DNA of 64,000 nucleotides, taken from Puccinia triticina. Its lineage: Eukaryota > Basidiomycota > Pucciniomycetes > Pucciniales > Pucciniaceae. Of this stretch, positions 17,392 to 25,703 are shown one piece after another. Where the stretch lies: NCBI RefSeq assembly GCF_026914185.1, contig NC_070558.1:3596001-3660000 (forward strand). The letters are read 5' to 3'. The first letter of the stretch is position 1; each line of letters starts with the position of its first letter. The position numbers were made by a program, and so were the translations under genes. The notes under the pieces are model-generated. The model worked only from the letters and a program-made list of their open reading frames with translations. It was not told where the DNA came from and did not search any database.

Positions 17392-18369
17392 TCAAATTTT
17401 CTCATGATCAATTGGGCCAACGTGAAAGTTATTTTTGTCTTCTACAAAAAAACCGGTATCCTCCGGGTCTTCAGTCGTCAATTCAGAGAGTGCTTCAGCA
17501 ACTTCTTCCTTGTCTTCCGAATTAATAGTATTTAAACGCTGAGATCGAAGTTTGGTCAAAGAATCAATAAGCTGATCAATTTCTTGATCACTCATTTTAA
17601 TTTTTGAGTTGGTAGAAGTTGAAGCAGGCCAATTCTTTGTTGGAACGACGTTTCTGAATTTCTTTTCCACAGCTTTGAATTTGTCCTTGTTTGGTTGAAC
17701 AAATGGCTTTGAAGATACCGCGTTCAGTGATTCAGATTGTTCAGTACGACTATGTTCAGCGCCCATACGAATGGCAAGTTTTTCAAAAGTAGAAGGTTCA
17801 ACATCAAAAAGATTTTGAACAAGAGAGGTCAATGAGTCGTCAAATCGAAAGCTTTTGAGGAAAAAAATTCCAGCCATAGTAGTATCAATCTGAGTTTTCG
17901 GATGTGATACTTGAGCTGATTTTAACGAAGTATATATAGTTTGAAATTTGCTGATATGGTCTGCGATTGATGTTCCAGGAACGTAATTGAGATGAATGAG
18001 TGCGTAAAGCTTGTCACCAAGCTTTACTAAAGATCCTTCACCGCATGCAGCTGCCAAATCTCTCATTGCATCCAAAAAATTGGCAACAGCTTGAACGACA
18101 GGGTATAGATTGGCAGAAACGCATAATTCCAGAAGCGTATATGCATTCGAGGTCTTTTCGCGAAACTTCTTTTCCTTTTTGTGTTGTTTGCACCACACGG
18201 GATCAAAAACCTCTTCATCTCCTCGTCCAGTAACAAGATGAGTGAACAACTTCTTCCATTCCGGCCAATTGTCGTGGCAAAGTTTAGTAATTTGGATCTT
18301 GTCGCCTCGGTGATCATTATCACTTGAAGAGGAATCATTGATATGAGGGATTACCGGAAGGTCTGCCAT
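17392..18369 (-). CDS. Copia gag
   Basis: This 325-codon frame starts MADLPVIPHINDSSSS. It has the usual copia gag composition: an N-terminal domain with NWPEWKKLFTHLV, a middle with NYVPGTSIADHISKFQTIY typical of UBN2-type gag, and a Lys-rich tail. No CCHC knuckle is visible. It forms the capsid of virus-like particles in this class. The start is the first Met after the primer site. Confidence 0.8.
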   Translation of the reverse strand: MADLPVIPHINDSSSSDNDHRGDKIQITKLCHDNWPEWKKLFTHLVTGRGDEEVFDPVWCKQHKKEKKFREKTSNAYTLLELCVSANLYPVVQAVANFLDAMRDLAAACGEGSLVKLGDKLYALIHLNYVPGTSIADHISKFQTIYTSLKSAQVSHPKTQIDTTMAGIFFLKSFRFDDSLTSLVQNLFDVEPSTFEKLAIRMGAEHSRTEQSESLNAVSSKPFVQPNKDKFKAVEKKFRNVVPTKNWPASTSTNSKIKMSDQEIDQLIDSLTKLRSQRLNTINSEDKEEVAEALSELTTEDPEDTGFFVEDKNNFHVGPIDHEKI

Positions 18370-18430
18370 CTTGTTTGAGTTGTATCTAAAAGTGTTTTCT
18401 TGTTTTGAGTTCTTATAACTGTCAAGTAAT

Positions 18431-18444
18431 GACTCTCGCTACCA
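18431..18444 (-). promoter_or_regulatory. Copia primer-binding site
   Basis: On the minus strand TGGTAGCGAGAGTC directly follows the CA at the end of the LTR. The TGGTAGCG start is the common copia type, complementary to a tRNA 3' end. Confidence 0.7.
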
Positions 18445-19057
18445 TGTGAAAATGGTAGGTCAATTACTTTATGGAAACAGTTATTACAAAAGAACTCAAT
18501 AACAGTAATACACTTGAAATAAATAGAACAATTTGTTAGAATAGTTATTGATAATAATGATATAATAAAGTAATGAAATAAATACCTAGATACAATGAAT
18601 CAAAGCAAAGAAAAAATCTTGACACAATGACAATGGCGACGATGTATAACAAAAGGAATTTCACGACGAAACAGCCTGACAAAAAGGAAGTAAATAAGTC
18701 AATAGCATGATCCACACGGTAATCGAATAATGTATTTGACTACCTGCCCAGAAGCTGAATCTAGCTCCTCCTAGATGTTAGCGATCAACGAGCAATGAGA
18801 TTGAATGTTCGATTTGATTGGTTGATTGTCGAAGAAGAATTGCTTCGAGTAAGATAGATCGATGATTGACGATTGATCGACAAGGAATGAGATGAGTAAG
18901 AAGAAAGGGGGAGAAGAATTTTTTGTCGGCGAGAAGAAGAAGATTGCTGCTGAGAAGCTGTCCGAATCGATTGACAAGGTATCGGGCATATGCGTCTACC
19001 ACAGTGCATGCATAGTGATATGCATACACTAACTTATGTGCGGATTTAAAGTTGACA
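18445..19057 (-). repeat. Putative 5' LTR of copia element
   Basis: On the minus strand this runs from TGTCAACTTTAAATCCGC to CATTTTCACA, with TG...CA ends and the primer site next to it. There is no second copy in the window to confirm the outer limit. Confidence 0.55.
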
Positions 19058-19164
19058 GCCGCCTTCCCTTTTGCCCTACGGTTCGGCATTCTTCGCACCG
19101 GCGTCACCTTCCTATACACCACGGGTGCACTAAAAGTTTTCTGATGGGGTCCAAAAATAATCTG

Positions 19165-19385
19165 CTGGTTTTTGGAAATATTTATGGAGAATGTTGGGAT
19201 AATATTTTCCCAGCCCCTTTGTAAATATTTCCTCCCCTTTTTTTTTGAAATGAAATATTTCCGGGGATATCTATGGGAAAGAAAATATTTCCTTGAACTT
19301 TTTCAAAAAGTCTCAGGAAATATTCTCATTCCTCTCAAAGTTCAAGGAAATATTTCCTCTCACCATCAAAAGTTCACAGAGATAT
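19165..19385. repeat. Left subterminal AATATTT-rich motif cluster
   Basis: GAAATATTTCC or near variants occur at least six times, on both strands because the core is palindromic. Confidence 0.6.
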
Positions 19386-19715
19386 TTACAGTGATTTTTA
19401 CTGTTTGGCCGGCTCGGGCACAGACGGCAACACACGGCTTTGGCACCGGTGCGTCACGGACCCAGTTGAGACAACGGGAAATCACCCCCATCGTTGGATG
19501 GGTTGGGTCAAATGTTTGGTGGCAGAGGTCACTTATTTAAGTTGTTGAGGCTGCTGGCAGGGTTCCGTCTGGCCAAAAAAATAAGTTGACACTGGCTGGC
19601 CAAAAAAAGCACGTTGACAGCAGGTTGCGCAGCAACCCGCCGAACTCCGACCAACCGGAGATTCCAAATTTTTTGCACAAGTCATCTCTTGTCTCCACGT
19701 CAACCATCTTGCCTG

Positions 19716-19762
19716 CAAACACCCCCCCCCCCCCCCCCCCAAACACACACACACACACCGCA
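19716..19762. repeat. Poly-C and CA microsatellite
   Basis: A run of about 22 C is followed by an (AC)n tract. It lies between the inverted-repeat end and the captured gene fragment. Confidence 0.9.
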
Positions 19763-19828
19763 CCTCTGATTCCAATCTAACAGGCTTGATTTTTGCCTCC
19801 ATCTTGCATACGTCCAATAAATTTTTGA

Positions 19829-20644
19829 TCAAAGCAATGGCTCGAGGAGAAAATGTCCAAAGGGCTCCCCAGCCGAAGTGAGTCATGTCATTGTTTCCTT
19901 ATCATTTCTGGTGTGCGTGAGGCTACCCAGATGGCAATGCTCACATGTTTTGTTCTCCACATATTTGGCTTTCAACAGAATGGGACGATCTCAACGAGGG
20001 CGCATTCATGAGGGCCATGGAGTCCTTGATGAAAGAATTGAACGCCGGGGCAGGCACAGATCCAAGGAATTGGAAGGCGATATACTTCATCTCATTCCAT
20101 CTCATTCAATTCTGAATCAAAGATGCTCATGTATTTATTTCTTTCTCCTTAGCTTTCTAAATACGAAGTCACCCCTGCCACTGTTGGCGGAGCCGAGACT
20201 GTCGAGCAAGGGACTTATGAGCGTGATCCCGCGACCGGAAAATTCAGAGATGAAGATATAGCTCGGATCCTCAGGGACGCGACATACGATGTCGCTGGAG
20301 CTTTTGGGGCCCAACACACGCCCGCTGTGCTCCGATGGATCGATTGCCAAGGAATGCGGACGGCCAGGTGTGTTGATTTGCTGCCATGTTTGTAACTTGA
20401 GCCATTGCTGATTGCTCATGTTTTATTAGAGATGTATGGCGAGCTTGCACGTTGAATGAGTTTAGGGAGTACCTGGGCTTAAAAGCGTTCGAGAGCTTTA
20501 AGGAGTGGAACTCAGACAAAACGATTGTCAGTCCTCGATCTTGATGATCAACGCATTTGACTGAATGCTAACACAGTTTTTCTTTGAATGACTCATATGC
20601 CACAGGCAAACACCATGGAAGATCTGGTTGGTCGCCAACGCTGA
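19829..20644 (+). pseudogene. Fragment of fungal fatty-acid dioxygenase (Ppo / linoleate diol synthase) gene
   Basis: Five exon-like blocks (19829-19877, 19979-20076, 20153-20367, 20430-20526, 20606-20644) join across recognisable introns. They encode a segment like the C-terminal side of the heme-peroxidase domain of psi-factor-producing oxygenases, which oxygenate linoleate. Visible parts are SKQWLEEKMSKGLP, KWDDLNEGAFMRAMESLMKE, FRDEDIARILRDATYDVAGA, TPAVLRWIDCQGM and LNEFREYLGLKAFESFKEWN. The intron after NWK lacks GT at its donor (GCGATA). The N-terminal dioxygenase part and the P450 part are absent, so it cannot be functional alone. Family assignment is from memory of the conserved NEFR-FLGLK-F-SFEEWN segment. 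Confidence 0.6.
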
Positions 20645-20799
20645 TACTAGTATCAATAGCGGTCTAGATTGATATATATATATATACCAATCTCCTCTTT
20701 TATTCTAGTATACATCTTTTCTGTTGTTCTTACTATCTTTTTGCTTGCAATGAAAATAATCCGGGCTTCCTGTTGGGATGATGCCGGATTGATGTGTGT

Positions 20800-21297
20800 A
20801 GTATTTTTGAAAATATTATTGAAAATATTTCACTCGAGAAAAATGAGGCACCAAAATATTGTGAGCAATATTTTTGGTTCTCATGAATATTTTGTCCAAC
20901 AAAATGTGGATATTGGAACATTTTGCATGATAAAAATGGTTTATTAGAATATTTTGTAGGATAAAACTTGATTAACATAATATTTTCCTGGATATGTGGT
21001 GGGATTCGAGATATTTTCCCAAAAATTTTGGTTTTCTCATCATCAATATCTTCAAAAAAATTGTAAAAACCACTCTGAGTGGTTTCTGAGATATTTTCAA
21101 AATATTTAGGGGGAGATATCCCGGAAAATATTTCCTAAATTTATGAAAAATATTTCAGAAACCACTCAGAGTGGTTTCTGAGATATTCTCAAAATATCAC
21201 AAACGCGGATGCTGTGACTCGTTCCTGGCGACGTCCGTTCTGAATGAACTGGAAAATATTTCCAAGCCGGATTCAATCCGGCTTCGGAATATCTTTT
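20800..21297. repeat. Right subterminal AATATTT cluster with repeated hairpin
   Basis: AATATTT motifs are dense. A palindrome CCACTC[T/A]GAGTGG followed by TTTCTGAGATATT occurs twice, at about 21072 and 21161. Confidence 0.6.
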
Positions 21298-21312
21298 TGC
21301 ACCCGTGGTGTA

Positions 21313-22142
21313 GATGGAGGATCTGGCGACGTATGCTGCCGCATTGAAGTTCACCCGCTCAACCATCCACAGTCCAAGATCTTTGGCAAACAGAGGCTCT
21401 TAGTTCTTGCTCATTTCGCGGGACCAAGGCACGGCCAGATTAAGGAAGTCTATGGCTTGCGCTTTGATAACGGGTTGATTGGATACGTTGCCCATGGGTC
21501 AATCTAATTTGGCTCCGCGCTGGCCAGTTTGATGATGCAAGGCTTACGGCACACCCAGATCGCGCAAGATGCGGTGGAGTTTTTCGAGCCATATGAGTCC
21601 AGGCAAAGAGTCGGGCGACAAACAAGGGGGTTGCAGGGCCCAACTTACTCTTGAATCTCTGTCATATTTCGTCGTCCTCTTCCCCATCGCCGTCCACTCT
21701 CCTCCAGCTCTTCGGTCTCACTCATGTTGGCCGCTGCGGCTTCGACGCACCTCGCGGTCTCTTACGGCTTCATCGTCAATCAACCCCACATGCCCGACCA
21801 CGAAACAGACCTCCTGTTAATCGCTGTCTTCGGCTCTCTCCATGGACCTTGGCTACATTTACTGCACTCTGTTAAAACATAATGAATGCAAGACTTTAGT
21901 TTGTAATTTTATCAAAATTAATTTGCCTACAAAGATGGATAAAGGTGAAGCCTATACAGGGTAAAAAAACAGATATCTGAGCAGCGTGGGAAAGATGATT
22001 TGCAGTACCTTAGCCAGCCCTGATAGGATTTTCAGCTGGAAAAGCTGGCTAGCCTGTCAAAGGGAAAGATGATTAGAAGAGTTGAAAATGAGCACTGGTT
22101 TCTGTGGAGGAAAAAATAATTGACAGGGGGCTGATGCCCTTG
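21313..22142. other. No gene seen; Helitron-related sequence to the right
   Basis: Short frames only. A sequence at about 22008-22030 resembles, in reverse complement, the candidate Helitron 5' end TCAGGGTTGGCTGG seen near 16124. Confidence 0.3.
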
Positions 22143-22168
22143 CAGCGGCGAAGCCGCCTTGGCCTCTA
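22143..22168 (+). mobile_element. Helitron 3' terminus (copy 2)
   Basis: GCGGC-GAA-GCCGC hairpin then CTTGGCCTCTAG followed by T. The terminal 26 bases match copies 1 and 3, and the upstream sequence differs. Confidence 0.6.
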
Positions 22169-22215
22169 GTTTGTACTCAACAAATATGCTTACAGTAATT
22201 GATATTTGTTGCAAG

Positions 22216-22934
22216 CAGGGCATAGCACGGTGGTATTCAACACGTTTTTTGGGCCCCTAAAATACTGATTCGTCAAATATTCAAGCATTTGGAGATATTC
22301 AACAGAAAAACTTCCAAAATACATTAAAAACACCAAAAAATTACATTTTTTGTGTTTTTGACTTATTTTGGCCCATTTCTGGGCCACATAATTTTGAGGG
22401 GGTCATCTGTCAAAAATATCATGGTGCCAAAGGCGCTTATAATATTGCCGGAGGCATATCTCATAATGGCGGACGCACTATTCAGAGTGCTGGATGCACT
22501 TTTGATAGTGGCGGACGCACTTTTCATAGTGGCGGGCGCACTTTTCATAGTGGCGGACACACTTTTCATAGTGGCGGATGCACTTTTCATAGTGGCGGAC
22601 GCACTTTTCATAGTGGCAGACGCACTTTTCATAGTGGCGGACGCACTTTTCATAGTGGCGGACACACTTTTCATAGTGGCGGACGCACTTTTCAAAGTGC
22701 CAGAGGCAGATTTTTTTTATTGTGTTGCACCAAAGGGGCTGGTAGAGGGCCTGTGCAAACTCATTTGAGGCCTTTGGGCCCCAGAGAAGCTTGCATTGGC
22801 CCTCTACACGCCCCTTTGAGCCATTAATCAAATTTTTCAAATATTCAAGCTTAAATTTGCCCAGGCATTATTTGACTTGAATTGAATTTGAATAAAAATA
22901 CTCAAATCGATTCGATTCAATGTGCTATGCCCTG
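22216..22934. mobile_element. Non-autonomous hAT-like element
   Basis: The ends CAGGGCATAGCAC (22216-22228) and GTGCTATGCCCTG (22922-22934) are exact inverse repeats starting CAGGG, as in hAT. The flanking 8-mers GTTGCAAG and GTTTCAAG match at seven of eight positions, the length expected for hAT target duplication. No transposase is present. The centre is a 21-bp minisatellite. Confidence 0.7.
22460..22710. repeat. 21-bp minisatellite, about 12 units
   Basis: The unit is approximately TTCATAGTGGCGGACGCACTT. The 21-base period keeps frames open in both directions, giving repeats such as MKSASAT on the minus strand; these are not likely genes. Each unit contains AGTG...CACT. Confidence 0.95.
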
Positions 22935-22942
22935 GTTTCAAG

Positions 22943-23575
22943 TAGAATAACAGCAATCATTGGCAAGGAGGTTTCATTTCTTTCTTATAATGGACTGGGT
23001 CTGAGAGAAAGATCCAGTAGCATCCTAGAAATAACTTGTGTCCTCTCATTTCTGTTTTCCCATATATTCAAAGTGTTTGAAGCCTTGAAATAGGAGGAGG
23101 TGATTGGCTTATTTTTGGTGATTGGGTGATTGAGGTGTTTGTCAGAATTCTATTTCCAATGATCAATGGTTGCTCATGGGGGTTCACCAGTGAGTTTAAA
23201 ACAGTGGTTTTCCAGGACATGAATTGTCTTTTGGGTTTTGTCTTAAGTTGGAGGTATCTGTCATTAATGTTTTGAATCAGTTTTTATTTTTTGGAGATTT
23301 TGAGACAATGCAGATTGGGCCTTGTGATGTTATCCCAACACAATATCATTTGTATTGGATTTTGTTGGAGGGAAGTATTTAAGTCTGGAATCACTTTATT
23401 CACTTATCTGATCAGTTCTCTTTGGGATGAGTCAGGTTTTCCAGAGGGGGTACATAGATCAGGCTGCCTGAGATCCTGGTTTTACATTAATTGAGGGGAA
23501 TCTGGGGGATTTGAACTGATTTGTTTTTGTGCTCTTTTGAACTTACAGGTCTGCCCAGCTGATTTGTTTTTCTGC
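22943..23575. other. No gene seen
   Basis: No open frame, RNA gene or repeat was recognised. It is probably internal sequence of the Helitron that ends at 23972. Confidence 0.3.
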
Positions 23576-23584
23576 CATTTGATA

Positions 23585-23880
23585 GAGTAACACTCCCTCA
23601 AAGGAGAGGTGCCAGGGATTCAAGAGATTTATACTCTCTTCAATAAGAGGTGCCAGTAATTCAAGAGAATCACACTCTCTTCATTGAGAGGTGCCAACCA
23701 TCCAAGAGAGTTATATTCTCTTCGATGACTGAAACCCACAATTCAAAAGAGTCAAGATCTTCAATGAATGGTCTCCAGAATTCAAAAAAAGTAATACTTG
23801 CTTCAATGACTGGTACACACCATTCAAAATAGTTAAACTGTCTTCAAGAACCAGTAACAGTCATCAATATTTCTACACAA
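23585..23880. repeat. Degenerate tandem repeat, about 45-50 bp units
   Basis: About six units have the order CTCTTCAAT[A/G]AGAGGTGCCA...ATTCAAGAGA..TA. The first three are similar and the later ones decay. Confidence 0.6.
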
Positions 23881-23945
23881 TCTCTGGATGATTAATGTTA
23901 CTGAACACTTTGCCAGATAGATTTCCCCTGTACCCCAAAAAGTGC

Positions 23946-23972
23946 AGTGGCAAAGCCGCCTTGGCCTCTAGT
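23946..23972 (+). mobile_element. Helitron 3' terminus (copy 3)
   Basis: GTGGC-AAA-GCCGC with one mismatch, then CTTGGCCTCTAG followed by T. It matches copies 1 and 2 over about 26 bases. Confidence 0.55.
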
Positions 23973-24432
23973 AACTTTAATGGCACACAGAATATACACC
24001 ATAGAAACATTTCTGAAATTTTTAGACTCTTTATATAAATGTGTAACAAAAATTTATACAGGTAGCAGTCATTTTCCTACTAAGCACACCACGTACCCGC
24101 CACATACCTATTTTTTTCTCTCAAAAATTTCAAAGGAAGCTTCAAATGCATGTTTAAATGTTCCCTAAATTTTTTGGAACCCTGGTCCATGTAACAAAAA
24201 AGATATTCCCTTAGTACACACTTGGGAAAAGGGGGTATGCAAAAAATTAATTAAATCATTTAAAGTTGCTTTTTTGGAATTTTAAATGCATGATAATTCT
24301 TTTCAGGACTTTAGATAAATTTTAAGCCTATTTGCGTTGCGTAGAAATGAGTAGAAAGAAACCGGGTACGCACACGGAAAAGGGGGTACGCAAAAACCAG
24401 GTACAGACACGGAAAAACCAGGTACATTTATT
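23973..24432. other. No gene seen; AT-rich with short direct repeats
   Basis: The motifs GGGTACGCA and GGAAAAGGGGGTA.GCAAAAA recur between 24210 and 24420. No element boundary can be drawn. Confidence 0.4.
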
Positions 24433-24576
24433 GGAAGACTTCCCGTCAATCTGGGAACTCAGATTTTTCCAGATTTTGCGGGGAAATCTGGGCTCAATCG
24501 TCAAATCCTAGATCTGCCTAGATTTCCCTGCAAAATCTGGGAAAATCTGGGTTTCCAGATCGGTGGGAAGTCCTCC
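24433..24576. mobile_element. Foldback element 1
   Basis: This 144-bp near-palindrome has ends GGAAGACTTCCC and GGGAAGTCCTCC, with inner arms built on AGATTTTGC/GCAAAATCT. It is flanked by ATT on both sides (24430-24432, 24577-24579). Confidence 0.65.
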
Positions 24577-24579
24577 ATT

Positions 24580-24730
24580 GGAGGACTTCCCGTCGCCTAA
24601 AAGGCTTGATTTAGAGGAGGCCGCTAAACCTTGTTTGCTGGTGAAAACTCAATATCAATCAAACTTCACCAGCCAGTAAGGTTTAGCCTGTCCCTCTAGA
24701 TTAAGCAATTTAGCCAATGGGAAGTCCTCC
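24580..24730. mobile_element. Foldback element 2
   Basis: The ends GGAGGACTTCCC and GGGAAGTCCTCC match element 1, but the inner arms are different (GCTAAACCTT.../...AAGGTTTAGC and GCTGGTGAA/TTCACCAGC). It is flanked by ATT on both sides, sharing one ATT with element 1. Confidence 0.65.
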
Positions 24731-24781
24731 ATTAACCCCCTAAAATTATGCAAACCAACTTTGAACATCATAGTTGTTTCA

Positions 24782-25190
24782 AAACTAAGTTTGTGTAATA
24801 ACCCCTCCGGGAGTCCGAGTGTTAGGTCGCGCAGCGACGACCAAACCTGAAGACTTGCGTTAAATTTTGCCTCTTTCCTGTCTTCTATCATGTCTTCTGT
24901 CAAACGGTTTCTATTATTCGTGCCCTGTCATCCCGTGTTGTTTCAAAACTTCCTGTCTTCAAGCCCGCTGTCACCTCCAGGTTTGTATGATAACCCCTCC
25001 GGCTGTAACTTGTAAGGTCGCGCAGCAGCGACCGAAACTGATGACTTGCGTTAAATTTTACCTCTTTCCTGTTTTCTATCATGTCTTCTGTCAACCGGAT
25101 TCTATTACTCATGGTTTGTGCTCTGTTGGCCTGTCGTGTTTCAAAATTTCGTGTCTTCAAGCCTGTTGTAAGGAAGTTTGTAATTGAACA
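24782..25190. repeat. Two-copy tandem repeat, about 200 bp each
   Basis: The segments 24782-24980 and 24985-25190 align along their length, from ATAACCCCTCCGG through GGTCGCGCAGC, GACTTGCGTTAAATTTT and ATCATGTCTTCTGTCAA. They differ at many positions, so the duplication is not recent. Confidence 0.8.
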
Positions 25191-25703
25191 TCCTTTACCA
25201 ACAGCCCCCCGCCTTTTGAGATTGAAATCCCATCCAGTCTGTGTGAAAAATGCGTTACCATGCTATGTACTCCAGGATGAGGAAATGGGCTAAGATCGAT
25301 TTATGTGCGGCGTTCACGTCTCTGCTAATACCTATTCCAAAGCATCAGTGCATTGTGAATCCAACAATCTGGCCTAGTCCTATATTCCGAATTGTTTTAA
25401 CGAGGTGAGGGAGGGCCGGTGACATGACGGCTCGAGTTTGTACCAGCGGTTGAAGTTCATATGCAACACAAAAACTGATTTCTTCACTGTCGGAAGAAAT
25501 CAGATCACCCTTTGGCCATACATGCCTCAAGTTCACTGTGACGGCTTTCAGGGAGAGTTCTCATCCAGATTGCGCTTATAAAGACTCCACGACGACCCTC
25601 GAACACTCCAACAATCTGCAAAATTGAAAGCCCACTCGTATTACGTCCGCAGCTTTTTTTTTGTGGTTCACACATTTTTCAATCCCTTTTCCTGCCTTCT
25701 TCA
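25191..25703. other. Upstream region of the dehydrogenase gene
   Basis: No supported ORF. A T run at about 25653-25662 lies just upstream of the start codon. This is the probable promoter region, with no recognised motif. Confidence 0.4.

Larger units (their letters stand above)
16757..19057 (-). mobile_element. Ty1/copia retrotransposon, 3' truncated
   Basis: Minus-strand order is a putative 5' LTR (19057-18445), a primer site (18444-18431), gag (18369-17392) and the beginning of pol (17391-16756). Pol ends abruptly in the integrase at the Helitron terminus. The rest of integrase, RT, RNase H and the 3' LTR are missing. One in-frame TGA separates gag from protease. Confidence 0.85.
19117..21310. 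mobile_element. Inverted-repeat DNA element carrying a host gene fragment
   Basis: CACCACGGGTGCA (19117-19129) and its exact reverse complement TGCACCCGTGGTG (21298-21310) are flanked on both sides by TA (19115-19116, 21311-21312). That fits Tc1/mariner-type target duplication. Inside both ends (19165-19385 and 20800-21290) the motif GAAATATTTC and relatives recur many times. Between them lies a fragment of a heme peroxidase/dioxygenase gene. No transposase is present, so this would be a non-autonomous element that has captured host sequence. Confidence 0.6.

Noticed and set aside
22440..22710. CRISPR-like array
   Set aside because: The 21-bp units are contiguous with no unique spacers and sit inside a eukaryotic transposon.
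22363..22840. Long minus-strand frames encoding MKSASAT and HYEKCVR repeats
   Set aside because: They are produced by a 21-bp minisatellite whose period is a multiple of three, so several frames stay open without coding.
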